Part shown: positions 14,892 through 23,256 of the stretch, piece after piece
How the letters are laid out: each line of letters starts with the position of its first letter
How positions within the stretch are numbered: the first letter of the stretch is position 1
Source: UBA4615 sp046046245
Lineage (GTDB): Bacteria; Pseudomonadota; Gammaproteobacteria; Burkholderiales; Burkholderiaceae_E
Length of the DNA: 33,047 nt
Reading direction: 5' to 3'
Assembly: GCA_046046245.1 (NCBI GenBank)
Contig: JBJOKE010000068.1
Location: forward strand, 1-33,047
The notes under the pieces: generated by a model
Seen by the model: the letters and a program-made list of their open reading frames with translations, nothing else
The model's database searches: none
What the model was told of the DNA's origin: nothing
Program-made: the position numbers and the translations under genes

Positions 14892-17159
14892 ATGACCGAC
14901 GACACCTTCGGCGGCCGCATCGGCCGCACCTTCGCCGACTCCGAGCCCTGGTGGCCCGCCGTGCCGCGGCCGCCGGCCGGCTCGCCGAACGTCGTGGTCA
15001 TGGTCTTCGACGACGTGGGCTTCGCGCAGTGGGGCTGCTACGGCTCGACGCTCGCCACGCCGCGGATCGACGCGCTCGCGGCCGCCGGCCTGCGCTTCGT
15101 GAACTTCCACACCACCGCGCTGTGCTCGCCCACGCGCGCGTGCATGCTGACCGGCCGCAACCACCACGCGGTGGGCATGCGCGCGATCTCCAACTTCGAC
15201 ACGGGCTTTCCGAACATGCGCGGCGCGATCCCGCGCGACTCGGCCACGCTCGCCGAGGTGCTGCGCGAGCAGGGCTACGGCACCTACATGGTCGGCAAGT
15301 GGCACCTCGCGCCGATGCTCGAGGCCGGCCCCGCGGGCCCGTTCCGCAACTGGCCGCTGGGCCGCGGCTTCGATCGCTTCTACGGCTTCCTGCAGGGCGA
15401 GACCGACCAGTTCCGGCCCGAGCTCGTGCAGGACAACCACTATGTCGACGCACCCGCACGCGCCGAGGACGGCTACCACCTGACCGAGGACCTGGTCGAC
15501 CGTGCGATCGCCTACGCGCGCGACCACGTGTCGGCCGCGCCCGACCGGCCCTTCTTCACCTACCTCGCCTTCGGCGCCTGCCACGCGCCGCACCAGGCAC
15601 CGGACGAGTACCTGCTGCGCTGGCGCGGAAAGTTCGACGAGGGCTGGGACGTGATGCGCGAACGCTGGTTCGAGCGCCAGAAGGCGATGGGCGTGGTGCC
15701 GCCCGACACCGTGCTGCCGCCGCGCAACCCGGGCGTGCCCGCGTGGGACGAACTCACCGACACCGAGCGCCGCTTCGCCGCGCGGCTGATGGAGGCCTTC
15801 GCCGCGTTCCTCGAGCACACCGACGAGCACCTCGGCCGCTATGTCGACGCGCTGCGCGAGATGGGCCAGCTCGACAACACGCTGCTCGTGGTGATGAGCG
15901 ACAACGGCGCGAGCCAGGAGGGCGGCCGCACCGGCGTGCTCGACGAGATGCGCTACTTCAACGGGCTGAAGGAGGACGTCGACCGCGCCGTCGAGCGGCT
16001 CGACACCATCGGCACCGCCGACAGCCACACCAACTATCCGTGGGGCTGGGCCATGGCCGGCAACACGCCGCTCAAGCGCTACAAGCAGAACACCCACGCG
16101 GGCGGCGTGCGCGATCCCTTCGTCGTCCACTGGCCGGCGCGCGTGAAGGACGCCGGCGGCATCCGCCGCCAGTTCCACCACGTCGTCGACATCGCGCCCA
16201 CGGTGCTCGAGGTGCTGGGCCTGCAGCCGCCCGCGCAGGTCGACGGCGTGCCGCAGCAGCCGATGCACGGCACCTCGATGGCCTACGCGCTCGCGGACGA
16301 CGCGGCCGGGCTGCCCACGCGCAAGCGCACGCAGTACTTCGAGATGTTCGGCCACCGCGGCATCTGGCATGACGGCTGGAAGGCGGTCTGCTTCCACAAG
16401 GCCGGCGAGGACTACGACACCGAGGCCTGGGAGCTGTACCACGCCGATGCCGACGCGTCGGAGGCGGTGGACCTCGCGGCGACGCACTCCGAGCGGCTGC
16501 GCGAGCTGGTCGCGCTCTGGTGGCAGGAGGCCGAGCGCCACGGCGTGCTGCCGCTCGACGACCGCCGCGGCGCCGAGCTCTTCCGCTCCGCGCAGGCGCG
16601 CGGCGGCGGGGGCGCGCGGCGCGACCGCTGGACCCTGTACCCGCCGGTCTCGCGCTACAACGCCGACGTCGCGCCGCCCACCGGCGCGCGGCCCTTCGTG
16701 CTGACCGCCGAGATCGAGCTCGGCGCGGGCCGCGAGGGCGCGATCGTCGCGCGCGGCAGCTCGAACGGCGGCTTCGCGCTCTACGTGCGCGAGCGCAGGC
16801 TCGTCTTCGACTACAACCACTTCCACGATCACACCCACCTGGTCTCCGACGCCGAGCTGCCCTCGGGCCCGTGCACCGTCGGCCTGCGGATGGAGCGCGA
16901 CGGCAAGCGCGGCACGGCGACGCTGCTGCTCGACGGCGCCGAGATCGGCGCGGTGACGATCCCGGAGATGGCGGCGATGGTCTCCTCGACCGGCATGGAC
17001 GTGGGCCGTTCGACCGCGCCGGTGTGCCACGACTACGCCCCGCCGTTCGAGTTCCAGGGGACGATCCGGCGGGTGGTGTTCGACATCCGGCCGAGGACGC
17101 CGAAGACCGAGCGGCGCGAGGCGCTGGCGACCGAGCGCAGGGTGCAGGGGCAGCAGTAG
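14892..17159 (+). CDS. Type I arylsulfatase (formylglycine-dependent)
   Basis: 755-residue sulfatase hydrolysing sulfate esters. The metal-binding DDVGFA (D40, D41) and the maturation motif CSPTRACMLTGR are present; C78 is the residue converted to formylglycine and R82 completes CxPxR. GKWHLAP and VVMSDNGASQEGG supply further active-site Lys/His and Asp/Asn residues. The catalytic domain spans about 32-560. Residues about 590-755 look like a concanavalin-like beta-sandwich (GAIVARGSSNGGFALYV; ERRLVFDYNHFHDHTHLV). It belongs to the long (about 750-790 residues) arylsulfatase subgroup rather than the 530-residue Pseudomonas AtsA type. No signal peptide is seen, so it is likely cytoplasmic. A GGGGAGA precedes the ATG. 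It may release sulfate from substrates imported with help of the adjacent receptors. Confidence 0.93.
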   Translation: MTDDTFGGRIGRTFADSEPWWPAVPRPPAGSPNVVVMVFDDVGFAQWGCYGSTLATPRIDALAAAGLRFVNFHTTALCSPTRACMLTGRNHHAVGMRAISNFDTGFPNMRGAIPRDSATLAEVLREQGYGTYMVGKWHLAPMLEAGPAGPFRNWPLGRGFDRFYGFLQGETDQFRPELVQDNHYVDAPARAEDGYHLTEDLVDRAIAYARDHVSAAPDRPFFTYLAFGACHAPHQAPDEYLLRWRGKFDEGWDVMRERWFERQKAMGVVPPDTVLPPRNPGVPAWDELTDTERRFAARLMEAFAAFLEHTDEHLGRYVDALREMGQLDNTLLVVMSDNGASQEGGRTGVLDEMRYFNGLKEDVDRAVERLDTIGTADSHTNYPWGWAMAGNTPLKRYKQNTHAGGVRDPFVVHWPARVKDAGGIRRQFHHVVDIAPTVLEVLGLQPPAQVDGVPQQPMHGTSMAYALADDAAGLPTRKRTQYFEMFGHRGIWHDGWKAVCFHKAGEDYDTEAWELYHADADASEAVDLAATHSERLRELVALWWQEAERHGVLPLDDRRGAELFRSAQARGGGGARRDRWTLYPPVSRYNADVAPPTGARPFVLTAEIELGAGREGAIVARGSSNGGFALYVRERRLVFDYNHFHDHTHLVSDAELPSGPCTVGLRMERDGKRGTATLLLDGAEIGAVTIPEMAAMVSSTGMDVGRSTAPVCHDYAPPFEFQGTIRRVVFDIRPRTPKTERREALATERRVQGQQ

Positions 17160-17359
17160 CGACGCCATCGCCGGCGACGACGGCTCGAGACGACCGCACA
17201 GCGCGACGGGTCGTCCAACCGTCGGGTACAGGCGCCCCGTCCATTCGGGCCCTGGATAGGGTCTGTCCGACCGTCGATGAGCCACGGCGCCCGCCGTCGT
17301 GCGGCTTTCCTGCTCCGCGCTGCAGCAACGGACACGGTCGCTCACCACCCGGATGGCAG

Positions 17360-19360
17360 ATGACCGATTCCGTTAGCCCTGCGACCCGCCTCGCGCGCAC
17401 CTGCCGCCACGCACTGCTGGCCTGCCTTCTCGCGACGATGGCCGCCTGCGGCGGCGACCTGCTCGACCCGGACCAGTCCCGGACATCGATGGGTAGATGG
17501 AGAGGCGCACCGGCCGGCCCCTCGCCGATGGCGACGGCGTCCGAACAGGCCGGTGATTCGGCCTCGGGCGATGCCGCGCCGAGCTCGGTCCCCTCGGGCG
17601 ATGCCGCGCCGAGCTCGGTCCCCCCGGTCGATGCCGGCACCACTGCGCCCGCATTGCCGCCGCTGGCCTCGACGCTCACTGCTACCGGCATCAGCGGTGC
17701 CCTGAAGCTCGTCTGGACCGCCTCGACCGACGCGGACTCCTACCGCGTGCAGAAGCAGCTCGACGGCGGCGCCTGGGTCGACGACGGGCCGGCTATGGCC
17801 TCCACCACGCTCGCCGCCGACCGGGCGCTGCCCGTGGCGCAATGGGCGCGCGCCCGGTTCCGCGTCCAGGCTTGCAACGCCGCAGGCTGCACCGCTTCGG
17901 CCGACGTTCAGGTCGCCGCTTCGATGGCCGCCACGCTCCGCTACCTCAAGGCCTCCAACACCGGAGGCGGCGACGGGTTCGGCCGCTACGTCGCGCTGTC
18001 GGCCGACGGCAACACGCTCGTCGTCGGGGCCAACTCGGAAGACAGCGGCGAGACCGGCACGGCCGGCTCCGGCGCCAATAACTCGGCCCCCGACAGCGGC
18101 GCGGTCTATGTCTTCACCCGCACCAACGGCATCTGGGCCCAGCAGGCCTACCTCAAGGCCTCCAACACCGAGAGCGGCGATACGTTCGGCTACAGGCTCG
18201 CGCTGTCGGCCGACGGCAACACGATTGCCGTCGGCGCCATCAACGAGGACAGCGCCGAGACCGGCACCGCCGGCACCGGCGCAGACAACTCTGCGACGAC
18301 CAGCGGCGCGGTCTACGTCTTCACCCGCAGCAACGGCACCTGGACCCAGCAGGCCTACCTCAAGGCCTCCAACACCGGAGCCGGCGACGCGTTCGGCGAG
18401 AGCGTCACATTGTCCGCCGACGGCAACACGCTCGCCGTCGGCGCCGTCTACGAGGACAGCGCCGAGACCGGCACCGCCGGCACCGGCGCCGACAACTCGG
18501 CACCCGACAGCGGCGCGGTCTACGTCTTCACCCGCAGCAACGGCACCTGGACCCAGCAGGCCTACCTGAAGGCCTCCAACACCGGGAGCGGCGACAGTTT
18601 CGGCCGGAGCGCCGCGCTGTCCCCGGACGGCAACACGCTCGCCGTCGGCGCCCCTGACGAGGACAGCGCCGGGACCGGCACCGCCGGCACCGGCGCAGAC
18701 AACTCTGCGACGACCAGCGGCGCGGTCTACGTCTTCACCCGCAGCAACGGCACCTGGACCCAGCAGGCCTACCTGAAGGCCTCCAACACCGGAGCCGGCG
18801 ACGCGTTCGGCGCGAGCGTCACATTGTCCGCCGACGGCAACACGCTCGCCGTCGGCGCCGTCTACGAGGACAGCGCCGAGACCGGCACCGCCAGCACCGG
18901 CGCCGACAACTCGGCACCCGACAGCGGCGCGGTCTACGTCTTCACCCGCAGCAACGGCACCTGGACCCAGCAGGCCTACCTCAAGGCCTCCAACACCGGG
19001 AGCGGCGACCGTTTCGGCTCCAGCGTCGCACTATCGGCCGACGGCAATACGCTCGCCGTCAGTGCCATCAACGAGGACAGCGCCGAGACCGGCACCGCCG
19101 GCACCGGCGCCGACAACTCGGCAACCGACAGCGGTGCGGTCTACGTCTTCACCCGCACCAGCGGAACCTGGGCCCAGCAGGCCTATCTCAAGGCATCCAA
19201 CACCGGAAGCCTCGACTGGTTCGGCTGCCACGTCGCGCTGTCGGCCGACGGCAGCACAATCGCCGTCGGCGCCTTCCGGGAAGACAGCGCCGAGACCGGC
19301 ACCGCTGGCACCGGCGCCGACGACTCGGCCACCACCAGCGGCGCGGTCTACACCTTCTGA
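17360..19360 (+). CDS. FG-GAP repeat (seven-bladed propeller) lipoprotein with Fn3 domain
   Basis: 666 residues. A lipoprotein signal peptide is followed by a lipobox-like LLATMAAC, with Cys near residue 31. A Ser/Ala/Pro linker contains two copies of SGDAAPSSVP. An Fn3-like domain (about 105-195; GALKLVWTASTDADSYRVQK) comes next. Seven tandem 69-residue units then each carry FGxxVALSADGNTLAVGA and SGAVYVFTR, matching FG-GAP/integrin-alpha-type beta-propeller blades. Seven is the number needed to close such a propeller. EDSAETGTAGTGADNS in each unit resembles an Asp-rich calcium-binding loop (inference). The last blade lacks the terminal TWTQQA strand, which the first unit's preceding sequence may replace. 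Likely cell-surface or periplasmic. The start at 17360 places the signal peptide correctly. No regulatory neighbours are evident. Confidence 0.85.
   Translation: MTDSVSPATRLARTCRHALLACLLATMAACGGDLLDPDQSRTSMGRWRGAPAGPSPMATASEQAGDSASGDAAPSSVPSGDAAPSSVPPVDAGTTAPALPPLASTLTATGISGALKLVWTASTDADSYRVQKQLDGGAWVDDGPAMASTTLAADRALPVAQWARARFRVQACNAAGCTASADVQVAASMAATLRYLKASNTGGGDGFGRYVALSADGNTLVVGANSEDSGETGTAGSGANNSAPDSGAVYVFTRTNGIWAQQAYLKASNTESGDTFGYRLALSADGNTIAVGAINEDSAETGTAGTGADNSATTSGAVYVFTRSNGTWTQQAYLKASNTGAGDAFGESVTLSADGNTLAVGAVYEDSAETGTAGTGADNSAPDSGAVYVFTRSNGTWTQQAYLKASNTGSGDSFGRSAALSPDGNTLAVGAPDEDSAGTGTAGTGADNSATTSGAVYVFTRSNGTWTQQAYLKASNTGAGDAFGASVTLSADGNTLAVGAVYEDSAETGTASTGADNSAPDSGAVYVFTRSNGTWTQQAYLKASNTGSGDRFGSSVALSADGNTLAVSAINEDSAETGTAGTGADNSATDSGAVYVFTRTSGTWAQQAYLKASNTGSLDWFGCHVALSADGSTIAVGAFREDSAETGTAGTGADDSATTSGAVYTF
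17564..17623 (+). repeat. 30-bp direct repeat (two copies)
   Basis: Two consecutive copies of a 30-bp unit (17564-17593 and 17594-17623) encode SGDAAPSSVP twice in the linker between lipobox and Fn3 domain. This is a recent-looking linker duplication, in frame. Confidence 0.85.
17941..19360 (+). repeat. Seven tandem 207-bp coding repeats
   Basis: The CTACCT(C/G)AAGGCCTCCAA start of each unit occurs at 17941, 18148, 18355, 18562, 18769, 18976 and 19183, an exact 207-bp (69-codon) period. Six units are full length and the seventh ends at the stop codon. Units 3 and 5 are nearly identical, and units 2 and 4 share the ATTSGAVYVF variant. This points to duplication of a two-unit 414-bp block or gene conversion. 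Confidence 0.95.
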
Positions 19361-19435
19361 GCCGCGTCGAACCTGAACCGGGAGGGGCGCAGTCCGGGCA
19401 TCCCGACCCGGCACACGCGGCGGGTGTCCGTCCGA

Positions 19436-21309
<1,874 letters not shown>

Positions 21310-21313
<4 letters not shown>

Positions 21314-21504
21314 CTGCTGCTCCGAAGGTAAGTAATCGTTCCGCTCGCCGCGGCGCGTGCCGTGGCCGCGTCGCGCTGGTGGGCCGCGAGCGAGATCGGT
21401 CGCTCCAGCAGGGCCCTGGCGGCGGCGTCCGCGGGCGCGTCCGCCGGGTAGGCGGGCGTCGCACCGTGCAGCGTCGCCGATTCGTTCGTCACCGGGTGGA
21501 TCAC
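21310..21504 (-). CDS. Possible 64-codon upstream ORF coupled to pckG
   Basis: A GTG-started frame on the pckG strand ends with TGA overlapping the pckG ATG (ATGA). Codons are strongly G/C-ending over most of the length, as in genuine genes here, but the last few (ATT ACT TAC CTT) are not. A GAGGA lies about 19 bases upstream of the GTG, too far for a good ribosome site. The peptide is Ala-rich and has no family I recognise. It may be a leader ORF or simply chance. Confidence 0.25.
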
Positions 21505-21701
21505 CGGTACAGCCGTCCTCGGGTATTCCGGAGGGAACCGTCGATTTTACACCGGGGCCGTCGGACGGCCCGGCGCGATTCCCGCCGCGGAACGCAAAAG
21601 TGCCACACCCGCGTCCGACCCCGCTTGACCGAAGTCACGCCCGCCCGGCCGGGCCGGACGGGACGGGCGACCCTTAGAATGCAAGCGGATCGTCACGTCG
21701 C
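21505..21701. other. Intergenic region between pckG and MFS units
   Basis: Divergent control region. On the plus strand TAGAAT at 21675-21680 is a good -10-like element about 20 bp before the ATG at 21702, without a convincing -35. A 12-bp GC palindrome (GCCCGGCCGGGC, 21643-21654) and a short TGAC-CGAA-GTCA symmetry at 21626-21637 are present. No gene seen. Confidence 0.4.
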
Positions 21702-21827
21702 ATGCCGCTGCTCCTCGTCCACGCCCATCCCGACACCCCGCCCTCGCGGGTCAACGCCGCGCTGCTCGCGGCCGCGCACGCGCAGCGCTCGAAGGCCCGC
21801 GCCGAGGGCCGGAGCGCCGACTGGTGA
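21702..21827 (+). pseudogene. N-terminal remnant of an NAD(P)H-quinone oxidoreductase-like gene
   Basis: A 41-codon frame encodes LLLVHAHPDTPPSRVNAALL, the first strand-loop-helix of flavodoxin-fold NAD(P)H dehydrogenase (quinone)/KefF-type proteins (xxVHAHPxxxSRxNxALL). The conserved start is then followed by only 15 non-matching residues and a stop; the family needs about 180-200 residues. The stop overlaps the GTG start of the MFS gene. It is best read as the 5' end of a gene whose remainder was deleted when the transporter gene became adjacent, now possibly serving as a leader. The TAGAAT upstream could be its original promoter. Confidence 0.55.
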
Positions 21828-22993
21828 TCCGCGGCCTGCCGGCCACCGTCTGGATGCTCGGCGCGATCAGCTTCCTGAACGACGCCGCCTCCGACCTGGT
21901 CTATCCGCTGGTGCCGCTGTTCGTCGCGCAGGTGCTGGGCGCCGGCCCGCGTGCGCTCGGGATCATCGAGGGGCTGGCCAACGCCACCGCGGCGCTGCTG
22001 AAGCTGGTGTCCGGCGCGCTCTACGACCGCTTTCCGCGCGCCAAGGGCTGGATCCTCGCCGGCTACGGGATGCCGGCGCTCGCGCGGCCGGCGATCGCGT
22101 TCGCGACGAGCGCGGTCACGCTCGGCGTGCTGCGCGTGGCCGACCGGATCGGCAAGGGCCTGCGCTCGGCGCCGCGCGACGCGCTGCTCGCGCGCTCGGT
22201 CGACCCGTCGCGCCGCGGCCTGGCGTTCGGCGTGCACCGCTCGATGGACCACGCGGGCGCGGTCGCCGGCCCGCTCGTCGCGGCGGTGCTGCTGGCTGGC
22301 GGCATGGGGCTGCGCGAGATCTTCCTCTGGACGCTGGTGCCCGGCGTGCTGTGCGTCGGGCTGGCGCTCGCGATCCGCGAGCCGGCCGGCACGCTCGCCC
22401 CGACGCAGCGCATCGACGGGTCGCTCGCGACGCTGCCGCCGCGCTTCAAGGCCTACCTCGCCATCGTCGCGCTGTTCACGCTGTCGCAGGCCTCGAACAT
22501 GTTCCTGCTGCTGCGCGCCGCGCAGCTCGGCGTGCCCGCGGCGAGCATCCCGCTGCTGTGGGCGGTGCAGTCGGTGGTGGCGATGCTGCTCACCGCGCCG
22601 CTGTCCGCGCTGTCGGACCGGGTGCCGCGGCTCGCGCTGATCGGCGGCGGCTGGCTGCTCTACGCGGCGGTGTTCGGGCTGCTCGGCGCGACCGTGGATT
22701 CGCTCGTCGGCATCGGGCTGCTGCTCGCGCTCTACGGCGTGGTGCTGGCGCTGACCGAGGGCGTGGAGAAGGCGCTGGTGGCGGACCTGGTGCCGCCCGA
22801 GCGGCTGGGGACCGCGTTCGGCTGGTTCCACCTGGTCACCGGGCTCGTGCTGGTGCCGGCGTCGGTGGGGTTCGGCCTCGTCTGGGAACGGTTCGGGGCG
22901 CAGGCGGCGTTCGGGGCGAGCGGGGTGGTCGCGGCGGGGGCGGCGGTGGGGCTGTGGGCGGTGATGCGACCGCAGCGCCCCGGCATCGCGTGA
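21824..22993 (+). CDS. Major facilitator superfamily transporter
   Basis: 389-residue integral membrane protein with about 12 hydrophobic segments. The N-terminal SFLNDAASDLVYPLVPLFVA, the first-loop GALYDRFPRAKGWILAGYG and DRIGKGLRSAPRDALLA are typical of an MFS subgroup of predicted drug/metabolite permeases. The second half repeats the pattern with APLSALSDRVPRLALIGGGW. The start is GTG at 21824 (IRGLPATVWMLGAISFLND follows), with GGAG about nine bases upstream; this start overlaps the stop of the quinone-reductase remnant. The substrate cannot be predicted. The gene ends before a 260-bp gap leading to the CRISPR-Cas locus, so it marks the left chromosomal flank of that island. Confidence 0.88.
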   Translation: MIRGLPATVWMLGAISFLNDAASDLVYPLVPLFVAQVLGAGPRALGIIEGLANATAALLKLVSGALYDRFPRAKGWILAGYGMPALARPAIAFATSAVTLGVLRVADRIGKGLRSAPRDALLARSVDPSRRGLAFGVHRSMDHAGAVAGPLVAAVLLAGGMGLREIFLWTLVPGVLCVGLALAIREPAGTLAPTQRIDGSLATLPPRFKAYLAIVALFTLSQASNMFLLLRAAQLGVPAASIPLLWAVQSVVAMLLTAPLSALSDRVPRLALIGGGWLLYAAVFGLLGATVDSLVGIGLLLALYGVVLALTEGVEKALVADLVPPERLGTAFGWFHLVTGLVLVPASVGFGLVWERFGAQAAFGASGVVAAGAAVGLWAVMRPQRPGIA

Positions 22994-23256
22994 CGCCCGG
23001 AGCACGGCTCGAGACGCCATGTCCTGCGGCCACCCACCCGGGTGAGCCTCGCTGGTCGCCAAGGCTCAACTCGTGAGCCCGACGCCGCGCACGCTGTTGG
23101 TCGACCCAGCAGCGTACTTATCCGAACGTACTAACCGATCCCGAATTCGCGTCCCGAGATCCGGCGAACCCTCACCGGTGCGCGTCATCGCGGCTTGACC
23201 CGCTGATACCGTTCCCGAGCGCGCCGCCGGCGGCCGCAGGGAGCAGGAACACGACG
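22994..23256. other. Upstream region of the cas operon
   Basis: Boundary between chromosomal flank and the cas genes. It includes an inverted repeat TGAGCC/GGCTCA (23043-23048 and 23063-23068) and a CACCCGGGTG palindrome at 23035-23044. A relatively AT-rich stretch at 23095-23150 contains direct repeats CGTACTTA and CGTACTAA (23113 and 23127, 14 bp apart). TTGGTC at 23097 and TTGACC at 23195 are possible -35 elements but neither has a good -10. This is the expected place for the cas promoter. Confidence 0.4.

Noticed and set aside
14826..17348. Minus-strand open frame of about 840 codons opposite the sulfatase
   Set aside because: It mirrors the arylsulfatase codon pattern and encodes no recognisable domain.
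17160..17359. Gap between arylsulfatase and FG-GAP lipoprotein
   Set aside because: Searched for a promoter, fragment gene or terminator; nothing convincing beyond short GC symmetries.
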